Source: UBA2365 sp964594045 (lineage in GTDB: Bacteria; Bacteroidota; Bacteroidia; Chitinophagales; Saprospiraceae). From it: 43,286 nt of DNA. The translations under genes and the position numbers were made by a program. Location: contig CAZQKR010000038.1 of assembly GCA_964594045.1 (NCBI GenBank), forward strand, positions 1 to 43,286. The letters run 5' to 3'. How positions within the stretch are numbered: position 1 is the first letter of the stretch; the number at the start of each line of letters is the position of its first letter. Below the pieces are notes generated by a model. It worked only from the letters and a program-made list of their open reading frames with translations, was not told the DNA's origin and did not search any database. This document shows, piece after piece, positions 27,201-34,960 of this stretch.

Positions 27201-27455
27201 AAGAACAGATGGACGGTCATTTCCGGATCAGTTGATCTGATCGAACCGGAAAATAACGGATCTTTTTACAGGCAAAAATTCTTCTTTAAACCTGAAGAGG
27301 TCAGATTCGTTGAAAAACAATTGACAGAAGTTTACGGCAAAATAAGGAATCATGAATTTGCCAAAGGCTGCGGAAAACAAGACTGCATATGGTGCAATTT
27401 TGTCAGAAACAGGACATCTCTATTGGAAATGAACAGAAACGAAGAGCGTGAATAA
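24300..27455 (+). CDS. UvrD/Rep-type helicase fused to a PD-(D/E)XK nuclease with Fe-S cysteines
   Basis: A 1051-residue DNA helicase-nuclease. The superfamily 1A helicase part shows Walker A AGPGTGKT (42-49), motif II VDEYQD (282-287), GDDDQAIYRFQGA (about 312-324), NTNYRS, ITAHSAKGLEF (about 641-651) and VAATRAEQELF (about 698-708). The C-terminal RecB/Cas4-like nuclease has H820, D913 and the pair D926 and K928 in IDYKTGK. Four cysteines, C793 just before the nuclease fold and C1024, C1029, C1032 at its end, are placed as in AddB/Dna2-type nucleases that bind a 4Fe-4S cluster. No second AddB/RecC-type subunit lies nearby. A role in double-strand break processing or recombination is likely. 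Confidence 0.9.
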   Translation: MDQSTEWTKKQQELLFNDAFNQLNDNQKQAVTQFEGPLFVLAGPGTGKTQILAMRIGYILQHTDAQPHNILCLTYTDAGTIAMRKRLLQFIGPTAYNLHIFTFHAFTNQVIRENMHLFGGIKELQPLSDLEKTELFIDLIDQIPTDNPLKRFKGKVYYDQKNLESLFNDMKREGWDPQFIKNKIEEYLENLKNDPEMFYKRKTSTKTKVYEKGDFKENAFNEAVEKMNRLKAAADQFDVYENMLMKRGRYDYDDMILWVLKAFEEHPNLLLKYQEQYLYFLVDEYQDTNGAQNKILEKLIDYWASPNVFAVGDDDQAIYRFQGANMENILGFVQKYNPQVIVLNTNYRSVQQIIDASSALIKNNQQRLNNQLQIDKNISASEANKLITYKVAIHEYPNPAQEEAAIFWEIHKLKNEGFPLNKIAVIYRNHKQVENLTKVLEGENFPVNIRKKLDILTEPYIANIIGILQFIHYELKETGLREDLLFQTMIAPIFGVKYSDTIRISKATAYNRETKEKKFWLEIISDKDVMISIGISEADKIHNIYKMLTNWINLAPTTTVQLLFEKIITESGMLNKALTSPDSHWKIQLLTSLFDFIKSESVRNPFMKLGDFIDSLDKMKQSGISLPLVKIISSNDGVHFITAHSAKGLEFQKVFLIGATKDNWEGKNAGNTGFGYPPNILLANQENKEEDERRVFYVAATRAEQELFISYAGAKDDGAQIEASRYVTELAEATTAITRKECKVDIGPLISYKARTMQELALPPHEWLESSLIDEVLENYEMSVTDLNKYLRCPVTFYYENIIRVPSARTASTGFGSAIHFALEQFFKDSLKTTKKGFGSAQLLTEFFQTGMKIYRSHFTEKEFALHLHLGVEILNKYHADKLASWFEPDDYKMEHYISNVHFNQIPIKGMIDKIEFYKDGVHVIDYKTGKPENAKKKVSGPKNEEDPGGDYWRQIIFYKILLDNDTKNRWTVISGSVDLIEPENNGSFYRQKFFFKPEEVRFVEKQLTEVYGKIRNHEFAKGCGKQDCIWCNFVRNRTSLLEMNRNEERE

Positions 27456-27462
27456 CTGAAGG

Positions 27463-28536
27463 TTAAAGGAAATCAAATGAATTGACGACAACTTCCATTT
27501 CCTGTAAAAATTGCTTTTTCTCCGTTCCGGGAGCATAAACAAAACAATGCACAAAAATGTATTGACCCTTTCCTTCCTGAGGAATGAGGTAACTGACGAA
27601 AGGACCACCCATAAAGTCTTCAGACATTTCCCATATTCCCCTTACCTCCAGTGTATAATTACCATTGATCTGCTTTACATTTTCCAGAACAGGCAGATCA
27701 GTCTGATTGACCTGTAGCCTGGATTCAGGTTTGTCAGTCTTGACATTTCCTCCGAATTCATTGGTCAGTGTGATTGCATTTGCAACAGAGATCTGACTGA
27801 TATCATTGTATTTGAGCTTTTGGAATACGATGTTCATGGTAGCTTTCGGAGTATCCTTGCGCAACCATAACAGCTGCTTGTCATCCTTCTGGTAAAGAGC
27901 TTCCCTGTAATCGCCGGGAACATCCACCTGTATGCCAAAATCATTTTTCAGTGTCTCAGTCAAGCCAAGATGCCGACCTGAAATATATGTATTCGCCTTT
28001 ATCTGAGTTGCATCATGTTCGTGTATCCGGCTGGCAATCGGATGAAAATGATTACGGATCGCCCCGACCAGCTCCTTTTCACTCTTACCGTATACATAAA
28101 TGATCAATTGATCCATCGCCCATTTATCCATTCCAACACCTGTCTGAACATCTTTATTCCTGAGCAGCTCGTTAAATTTGGCGTCCCCGTAATCCTTTCT
28201 TATCAATCGGGTGGTCCATGATGTGGTATCCGAAAGATCTGCCAGGACACAATATGTCCGCAATTGCTTCCGTAAAGGCTCAGCATCAAGCTCCTGTGGC
28301 GTAAAATATCTCAATTTGAAAATTGGTTCGGGAGCCGGTGTGATCGGATAGGCTGATTCAAAATAGTATCTGAATGTATCTCCGACTTCACCTTCCCATA
28401 TCTCTTTATCCGCAACCACAACCAGATCATTGGACTTGGAAATGGCCTTGGGTTTGTAATTCGTATTCAAAGGATTGCCATTGCCACAAGACCAAAAAAT
28501 AAACAATGCTGAAAACCAAAATATTATTTTTCCCAT
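27463..28536 (-). CDS. DUF4837-like lipoprotein
   Basis: A 357-residue predicted lipoprotein. I take the ATG at 28536, which gives a proper signal, MGKIIFWFSALFIFWSCG; the frame extends 28 codons further upstream without a signal-like sequence. The mature protein starts with a short linker and SKSNDLVVVADKEIWEG, then alternates helices and strands, with Trp and Tyr at regular places. It resembles the DUF4837 family of Bacteroidota, of unknown function. It is convergent with the helicase-nuclease gene, whose stop is only seven bases away. Confidence 0.7.
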   Translation of the reverse strand: MGKIIFWFSALFIFWSCGNGNPLNTNYKPKAISKSNDLVVVADKEIWEGEVGDTFRYYFESAYPITPAPEPIFKLRYFTPQELDAEPLRKQLRTYCVLADLSDTTSWTTRLIRKDYGDAKFNELLRNKDVQTGVGMDKWAMDQLIIYVYGKSEKELVGAIRNHFHPIASRIHEHDATQIKANTYISGRHLGLTETLKNDFGIQVDVPGDYREALYQKDDKQLLWLRKDTPKATMNIVFQKLKYNDISQISVANAITLTNEFGGNVKTDKPESRLQVNQTDLPVLENVKQINGNYTLEVRGIWEMSEDFMGGPFVSYLIPQEGKGQYIFVHCFVYAPGTEKKQFLQEMEVVVNSFDFL

Positions 28537-29277
28537 ATTGTCTGATATATTAAAACGAATTTGCCGGAAAATCACCGGGTTAATGTATATGGATAACAAA
28601 CAAATCTCATTTTTGCTCACCTGATCAACATATCGTTCCCAAAAATGAGATTTCAGTCAATTATATCTTTACAGATGCATCAAAAGCATAAAAAGGTGTA
28701 TCAAAATTGGATTTTTATATCTAATAAGATTCAATTATCGAATTACAATTGTTTCCCGGACATTGATCTCATACAATCGCCATTCAGAATAGATCCAATA
28801 CTTCAAATAAAGATCAACGTGACCTGGGTATAATACTTGTGTATGGTGGGATAAGGCTTTGAGGGTATAGAAATTCAATATACCACCGTAATTGAAATCG
28901 AATGATTAAGAAGTCAGTAACCCATTGAAAACATATCCGGGCAGGGCAGTTTTTTTCTCCGGGACAAAAACTCGAATACAGGCAAAGTTATGATTTAGGA
29001 ATTTTCCAGATAAGGCAAATTTAATTTACTCCAAAGTTTTGCACTATTTCAGAATTTTTAATATATTGAGGGTCATTAATCAAAATTATTGAGAAACTAT
29101 ATTTGAACTGATAAAATTCAGCTCATTATGTGCTCAGGGTACTTGTTTTGATTTTATAAAACATGAAAACAATTGGCATGATAAACTGTTAATTTAAATG
29201 TTTACAAAAAGAGACAAGCCATTCTTGGCACTTTTAATGACTGATTTTTGCTCTTTTATTGATTAAAGAAAATAATT
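28537..29277. other. 741-base gap between divergent genes
   Basis: AT-rich sequence between the DUF4837-like gene and the cytochrome gene. I see no gene, tRNA, strong inverted repeat or copy of the dispersed repeats in it, and no convincing promoter pair. Confidence 0.4.
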
Positions 29278-29712
29278 ATGTTAGCAATGAACCTCGTCAA
29301 CAAAATGCATCCCATGCTTCAGGTTTCGTTATTTTTAATCGCATGGTTAACGATCAACTCCTGTACACCTAAATTACAGCAGGAACACCCACAAGTGACC
29401 AAAGGCAGAGTCATTTATGAAAAATACTGTACCGAGTGCCATGGTACCAACGGAAAAGGAGTTAAAGCTTTCCAATCCTATCAGACCATTGATCTGACGA
29501 AGATCATGCAAAGACGCGATGTGGATGAATTCCCAGTAATGGAAATTGCAAGATATATTGACGGGAGACAACATGCTAAAGAGACCGGTTCAAGACTTAT
29601 GCCAATGTGGGGAGTAGATTTGGCTAAACGGGAACATCAATATGACCCGGACACCGCCAGAAGTAATATGGGCGCCATCATCAGCTACCTGATCACGCTT
29701 CAGGAGTTTTAA
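29278..29712 (+). CDS. Monohaem c-type cytochrome lipoprotein
   Basis: A 144-residue electron-transfer protein with a lipoprotein signal ending TINSC (Cys29). There is one haem motif, CTECH, at 51-55 in the context YEKYCTECHGTNGKG. The axial Met is probably 108 or 110 in SRLMPMWG. The C-terminal helix (GAIISYLITLQ) is typical of class I cytochromes c. The start may be the ATG at 29278 or the one three codons later. No oxidase genes are adjacent; it could supply electrons to the di-haem peroxidases elsewhere in the window, but that is speculation. Confidence 0.88.
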   Translation: MLAMNLVNKMHPMLQVSLFLIAWLTINSCTPKLQQEHPQVTKGRVIYEKYCTECHGTNGKGVKAFQSYQTIDLTKIMQRRDVDEFPVMEIARYIDGRQHAKETGSRLMPMWGVDLAKREHQYDPDTARSNMGAIISYLITLQEF

Positions 29713-30241
29713 AACTTATCTCACTCCGCCTTAAAGCAGGATGGGGTACCTAAGCTTACTCCGGATCAACAAGCCATTAAAAGTTTTTTCCTTTTACTGA
29801 TTTTTTCATTTTTTTTTAACATGAAAATGTGTATTAAAATATACATTTTGATGATCTTCCAAATTATATATAAACTTTATATATAATTTTATTTTATAAT
29901 ATGAATATTTTTGATCCCTTCAAACATGCTTAAAGGCCCTGTCCTTAATATCATTTCACCTAAAACACCTGAAAAATTGCTCCGGATAAACCCTGATGAT
30001 TGGAAAGTATCCATTTGGCAGGCTCAAAGAAACGCAATTATATAAAACTTATAATTATATTAAATTAAAATTTAATATATAGTTTATCTGTCATGATCCG
30101 GGGACAAGTCTATTCAATCATCAATTTAAAAATTACTAACAAAACCGGCAGGGTTATTAACAATTTCCGGAATGCTGAACTTTTTTTGATTTATTAACAT
30201 TAAATATAATACGTTACCTTTACGGCCTAAAAAAATCTGGA
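29713..30241. other. Very AT-rich gap before dnaB, with a 29 bp palindrome
   Basis: A 529-base stretch with long A/T runs. It contains a perfect inverted repeat, arms 29861-29874 and 29876-29889 around a single C, and near-palindromic AAAATGTGTA/TATACATTTT at about 29823-29850. TACCTTTA at 30215-30222 is a possible -7 box for dnaB. No DnaA-box-like cluster was seen, so I do not call an origin. Confidence 0.5.
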
Positions 30242-31771
30242 ATGGCAGAACAAAAACCACTATCTTCGATCAAGGGCGGACTTACAAATGCTCAGCAGGG
30301 CTATGACCCCGGGGCAATCCAGTATGGCAGGGTTCAGCCGCAGGCATTACCCCTGGAAGAGGTTGTGCTGGGTGCCATCCTGATCGATAAAAATGCCTTA
30401 CCGGCTGTAATGGACATCCTGAAAGTGGAAACCTTTTACAAGCAAGCCCACCAGGATATTTTCAAAGTGATCCTTGAATTATTTCACAGATCGCAACCCA
30501 TAGATATTCTGACTGTTCAGGAAGCCCTTAAAAAAGCTCAGCTACTGGAGTCCGTTGGCGGGATCTCTTATCTCGCTTCTCTGACCAACTCCGTCAGTTC
30601 CGCTGCCAACATTGAGTACCATTCCAGGATCCTCACCCAAAAATATATACAAAGGGAATTGATCAAGGTCTCTACAGAGATCATCAGGGATTCCTACGAA
30701 GATACCAAAGATATTTTTGAACTGCTGGACTCTGCTGAGAGAAGTCTTTTTGACATCACGGATCAGAACCTCAACACCGCCTATGAAAGGCTGGGTGCTC
30801 TTGCCCTTAAAACTCAAAAGGAAATTGAAGCAGTCAGCCGTCAGACGGGTGAACTCACAGGTATTACCACAGGGTTTGAAGCGCTTGATAAAATCACTTC
30901 CGGTTGGCAACCGTCTGACCTCATCATCCTGGCTGCACGCCCTGGTATGGGTAAAACCGCTTTCGCACTTTCCCTGGGCAGAAATGCCGCATTGGCCAAT
31001 AAAGCAGTCGCCATATTCTCTCTCGAGATGTCAAAAAGTCAATTGGTCCAGCGACTTATTGCAATGGAATCCGAGATCAACAGCCATAAGATCCGGAATG
31101 GAAAACTGGATGAATACGAATGGAAAAAACTGCACGAAGCAGTAGAGCGAATGATGAACATCGAGATTTATATCGATGATACACCTGCCATCAACATCTT
31201 TGAGCTCAGAGCCAAGTGCCGCAGGATGAAACAGCAACACAATATCCAGCTGGTCGTGATCGACTACCTGCAATTGATGTCTTCTGCCCCCGGCCAGACA
31301 AGAGGCAATCGTGAACAGGAGATCAGCACCATTTCCAGGTCACTGAAAAGTATGGCCAAAGAATTGAATGTACCGATCATTGCACTGTCACAGTTGAGCC
31401 GGGCAGTTGAGACACGGGGCGGGGACAAAAGACCTCAGCTTTCTGACCTCAGGGAATCAGGGGCGATCGAACAGGACGCAGATATCGTCAGCTTTGTTTA
31501 CAGACCAGACTATTACGGGAATGAAGATGAATTTGAAGGATCAAAAGACATTTCTGAGATCATCATTTCCAAGCACAGAAACGGTTCACTCGGTACGGTT
31601 GAACTGAGATTCATCAAGGAATTTGTAAAATTTACTGAGCCAGTTTCCCACTTCCGATCCATGCCAGCAGAAAATTTCATGGATCCAAACGACCCCTTGA
31701 GCTCAGGTTCGATCAGGCTTCAGTCCAAAATGAACAAGGATACTTTTGAAGTGGATGACATACCTTTCTAA
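30242..31771 (+). CDS. dnaB: Replicative DNA helicase DnaB
   Basis: A 509-residue hexameric helicase that unwinds DNA at the replication fork. The N-terminal helical domain begins with PLEEVVLGAILID (37-49). The RecA-like C-terminal domain has Walker A ARPGMGKT (232-239), IFSLEMS (258-264), VVIDYLQLM (338-346) and the ALSQLSR and DLRESGAIEQDAD blocks. No intein is present. The last residues, EVDDIPF, look like the acidic C-terminal tip of SSB, an unusual ending for DnaB. A pseudouridine synthase gene follows 15 bases later. Confidence 0.96.
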   Translation: MAEQKPLSSIKGGLTNAQQGYDPGAIQYGRVQPQALPLEEVVLGAILIDKNALPAVMDILKVETFYKQAHQDIFKVILELFHRSQPIDILTVQEALKKAQLLESVGGISYLASLTNSVSSAANIEYHSRILTQKYIQRELIKVSTEIIRDSYEDTKDIFELLDSAERSLFDITDQNLNTAYERLGALALKTQKEIEAVSRQTGELTGITTGFEALDKITSGWQPSDLIILAARPGMGKTAFALSLGRNAALANKAVAIFSLEMSKSQLVQRLIAMESEINSHKIRNGKLDEYEWKKLHEAVERMMNIEIYIDDTPAINIFELRAKCRRMKQQHNIQLVVIDYLQLMSSAPGQTRGNREQEISTISRSLKSMAKELNVPIIALSQLSRAVETRGGDKRPQLSDLRESGAIEQDADIVSFVYRPDYYGNEDEFEGSKDISEIIISKHRNGSLGTVELRFIKEFVKFTEPVSHFRSMPAENFMDPNDPLSSGSIRLQSKMNKDTFEVDDIPF

Positions 31772-31786
31772 ATCTGCCAAATATCA

Positions 31787-32515
31787 TTGACCGTGGAAAA
31801 TCCGGATGAAATCAGGTTGAACAAATACATCGCTCATTGCGGTATTACCTCCAGGAGAAAAGCTGCAGAACTGGTGAAAAACGGTGACATTTTCATTAAT
31901 GAAAAACGCATCACCGATCCTTTCATTCCCGTTAAATCCACCGACAAAGTCACTTATAAAGGCAAATTGATCAAACCCCAAAAGAACCTGGTCTATATCC
32001 TGATGAATAAACCCAAGAACACCATCACCACACTCAGTGATGAAAAAGGGCGAAAAACTGTGATGGACATCATTGGAAATAAAGTGAAAGAAAGGGTTTA
32101 TCCGGTTGGCAGACTGGATTATAAGACCACCGGTTTACTGCTTTTGACCAATGATGGTGACCTTGCAACCAAACTTGCACACCCCAGTCACAGGGTGCCA
32201 AAAGTGTATCAGGCAAAGCTAAACAAAGAACTTTCTCCTCAGGATCTGGTCGCGATAAGAAATGGTTTTGATCTGGATGACGGCCCCGTAGAGGTTGACT
32301 GGATCCAGTTTGCAGGAGAGGACAAAACCCTGATCAGTCTGGAAATTCACATGGGTAAAAACCGGATTGTGCGAAGGATCTTTGAACATTTCGGATATGA
32401 GATCCTGACTTTGGACCGGGTTTATTACGCCGGTCTGACCAAAAAAGATCTCCCCCGATCCTGGTTCAGGCATCTTACTGAAAAAGAAGTGATCATGCTC
32501 AAACACTTTATTTGA
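31787..32515 (+). CDS. RsuA/RluB-family pseudouridine synthase
   Basis: A 242-residue rRNA pseudouridine synthase, most like RluB/RluE/RsuA enzymes. An S4 RNA-binding domain covers about 9-56 (RLNKYIAHCGITSRRKAAELV). The catalytic Asp is 111 in PVGRLDYKTTGLLLLTNDGDL. The motif KVYQAKL and the late GKNRIVRRIFEHFGYEI block complete the family signature. The start is TTG at 31787 or GTG at 31793; no ATG fits. It probably shares a transcript with dnaB. Confidence 0.9.
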   Translation: MTVENPDEIRLNKYIAHCGITSRRKAAELVKNGDIFINEKRITDPFIPVKSTDKVTYKGKLIKPQKNLVYILMNKPKNTITTLSDEKGRKTVMDIIGNKVKERVYPVGRLDYKTTGLLLLTNDGDLATKLAHPSHRVPKVYQAKLNKELSPQDLVAIRNGFDLDDGPVEVDWIQFAGEDKTLISLEIHMGKNRIVRRIFEHFGYEILTLDRVYYAGLTKKDLPRSWFRHLTEKEVIMLKHFI

Positions 32516-32720
32516 AGAATTCGTTCTCGATCACAAATTCTCTGAACTATTTTCCATCCCGCAGGATTGAAATATAAAAATTTATCGTAATTTAGTGGCA
32601 GGGATGATGCCTTATATTAAAAGGCCTTCGTTGCTGGTACCAAATAATATTTGGTTAAAGTGTTTGTCCCGCAATGGTGCCGGGAACATGATTCAATGAA
32701 TAGAATAGCCTGAAAACAAA

Positions 32721-33554
32721 ATGAATCAATTCTACAAATATCACGGACTGGGAAATTCCTATATTGTCATTGACGAGAACAAAGTGGATGCGGATATAGA
32801 CAGTAACTTTATACGCAAAATCTGTAGCCCGGCTTTTGGGATCGGTTCTGATGGCCTGTTGCTTAAAGTGAATGCGCTGAATGCAGAATACGGTGTCAGA
32901 ATTTTTAATCCTGACGGATCGGAAGCAGAAAAAAGTGGGAACGGACTGAGAATTTTCGGAAAATTTATTTTTGACCGGTTCAGGCCGGGCAGAAATTTCT
33001 TTTCTGTCGAAACGCTTATTGGAAATGTGACCATCGCCATATTGGAAGAAGATGAAGACGGTGCCAGCCTGATCCGTGTGGAGATGGGAAAAGCAGGTTT
33101 TGAAGCAACTCAGATCCCTGTCATGCTCCATCAGCCAGAGGTCATGGGTTATCCCCTGAAAGTTGCAGACAGGATATTCAATATACATTGTGTCAATACC
33201 GGCAACCCGCATTGTGTAATTTTTCAGGATGAACTGGAGGAAAACACGGTCCGAAAATATGGTCCAATGATAGAAAATCACCGTATTTTCCCGGTAAGAA
33301 CCAATGTCCAGTTTGCAAAAATCATCGATAAAGACCGGGTTGAATTGCAGATTTGGGAAAGAGGTGCAGGATATACCCTGGCTTCGGGAAGTTCAGCCTG
33401 CGCGGTGAGCGCTGTGGGTAAAAAACTTGGGCTTTTATCGGATAATGTCCGCGTACTAATGCCAGGCGGCCATTTGGAAATCGATATTACAGATGATTGG
33501 TCAATCGGGCTAACAGGACCTGTTGAAAAGATCTGCGAAGGAAACTTTTTCTGA
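32721..33554 (+). CDS. DapF-like protein, both catalytic cysteines replaced by serine
   Basis: A 277-residue member of the diaminopimelate epimerase fold. The family layout is intact: FYKYHGLGN at the start, FNPDGSEAE (62-70), NTGNPHCV (159-166) and WERGAG (212-217). Diaminopimelate epimerases interconvert LL- and meso-DAP with two active-site cysteines, in the motifs [M]CGN and ACGTG. Here these read KSGN with Ser72 and ASGSS with Ser222. Two independent codons (AGT, TCG) are involved, so a sequencing error is unlikely. The protein may be a true DapF working with Ser, a relative with another reaction, or inactive. No other lysine-pathway genes are adjacent. Confidence 0.85.
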   Translation: MNQFYKYHGLGNSYIVIDENKVDADIDSNFIRKICSPAFGIGSDGLLLKVNALNAEYGVRIFNPDGSEAEKSGNGLRIFGKFIFDRFRPGRNFFSVETLIGNVTIAILEEDEDGASLIRVEMGKAGFEATQIPVMLHQPEVMGYPLKVADRIFNIHCVNTGNPHCVIFQDELEENTVRKYGPMIENHRIFPVRTNVQFAKIIDKDRVELQIWERGAGYTLASGSSACAVSAVGKKLGLLSDNVRVLMPGGHLEIDITDDWSIGLTGPVEKICEGNFF

Positions 33555-33620
33555 AAAAAATACAACAAAGTGATCTGGACTCAAAGGATGTTGACTTTGG
33601 TTTTTTTTAGCGTTTCCCAA

Positions 33621-34784
33621 TCAGATGGGCAGTGAGATCCTGAATGTAGTCCCGGAATTCAATTCTGTCTTTTTAACAAAAATTTTGCCTTTATGATAGT
33701 CGTTGATGATGCGCCTGGAAAGTGAAAGTCCAAGCCCCCACCCTCTTTTTTTGGTGGAGAAACCTGGCTGAAATATTTTCTTGACTTTATTGGCCGTAAT
33801 ACCTTTTCCGGTATCAGTCACATCGATGTGAACAAAATTTTTATCTTTTTCCGTCAATATTCGGATCTCGCCTTTACCATCCAGGGCATCAAGAGAATTG
33901 CGAAGGAGATTTTCAATCACCCAGGCAAAAAGATGCTTATTGATATTGGCATATATCTCTGCATCCTGGCCTCGCAACAAGCTGAATAGCACGTTTCTGG
34001 AAGATCTTTTCTGCATATAAAACATGGTCTCTTCTAAAACACCGTGAATTTCAGTCCTTTCAAGATCCGGGGCTGAACCGATCTTGGAAAATCTGTCGGC
34101 GATCAACTCAAGTTTGGAGATGTCGTTGGTCAATTCTCGGATCACTTCCTCTTCCTCCGCTTTTCCCTGTGAAAGGGTTTTCAGGTATTCTATCCAACCG
34201 ATAATTGCACTGATGGGAGTACCCAGTTGGTGGGCAGTTTCCTTGGCCATCCCCACCCAGACCATATTTTGTTCAGCTTTTCTTGCAGAATTCAGGCTGA
34301 AATAGCCCAAGACAATAAAAATAAGTATCAATAGTACCTGAACCACAGGAAACCATTTGATCAGGGTTAGTAAAAATGAATTTTTAAAATAGATCAGACT
34401 GGAATAGCCTTCACCTTCTATTGGTTCAAAACCGGATTTCAATAGCTTTTCTTTTTGCTTCATGAGGTAGTCCTGATCGTTATCCCGTTTTTCTCCAAAA
34501 TTAAAACCCTGGAGCATTCCCAGTTCGTCCTCAAAAATGATCTTGATCTTATTGATATTGTGGTTCAAATCCAGGATATGCAACTCCAGCCTTGGATCCG
34601 GATTATCCGTATTCTGAATATTTTCTATCGCCTTGGCATACAATATCACATTATTGCGCTCATTCTCAGCAAGCCTGGAAGCAAAATACGCTGTAAATAT
34701 GCTCGTGATGGCTACAACAACCAACCCGGACACAAATAGCAAAATCTTGGCAAGATTTGATTTTTTAATTATGCTTACTTTCAC
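33621..34784 (-). CDS. Membrane sensor histidine kinase
   Basis: A 387-residue sensor kinase with a GTG start. Two membrane segments (about 13-35 and 145-163) flank a periplasmic sensor of roughly 110 residues without a recognisable fold and with no HAMP domain. The dimerisation helix has the phospho-acceptor His185 in KETAHQLGTP. The ATPase part shows an N-box (IENLLRN, N292), DTGKGI (324-329) and GWGLGLSLSRRI. No response regulator is encoded nearby, so it is an orphan kinase. The signal is unknown. Confidence 0.9.
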   Translation of the reverse strand: MKVSIIKKSNLAKILLFVSGLVVVAITSIFTAYFASRLAENERNNVILYAKAIENIQNTDNPDPRLELHILDLNHNINKIKIIFEDELGMLQGFNFGEKRDNDQDYLMKQKEKLLKSGFEPIEGEGYSSLIYFKNSFLLTLIKWFPVVQVLLILIFIVLGYFSLNSARKAEQNMVWVGMAKETAHQLGTPISAIIGWIEYLKTLSQGKAEEEEVIRELTNDISKLELIADRFSKIGSAPDLERTEIHGVLEETMFYMQKRSSRNVLFSLLRGQDAEIYANINKHLFAWVIENLLRNSLDALDGKGEIRILTEKDKNFVHIDVTDTGKGITANKVKKIFQPGFSTKKRGWGLGLSLSRRIINDYHKGKIFVKKTELNSGTTFRISLPI

Positions 34785-34960
34785 GTATTATATATATAGC
34801 TACTTTTTCTCAGGCTTTTATCAGCAGACTTAAACGTTTGACATAACCAAAAAAGTGTATTGAACCATAAATTTTGGTACGCTGATCAAACCTGAAAGCC
34901 CTAATAAACAATAAGCCATAACAATACAGGAGACATTCATTCACAACTTGTGCGATCCTT

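Noticed and set aside
28537..28620. Longer N-terminus of the DUF4837-like protein
   Set aside because: The 28 extra codons precede a complete lipoprotein signal that begins at ATG 28536.
29713..30241. Replication origin near dnaB
   Set aside because: The stretch is AT-rich, but I found no cluster of DnaA-box-like sequences; dnaA and dnaN are not in the window.
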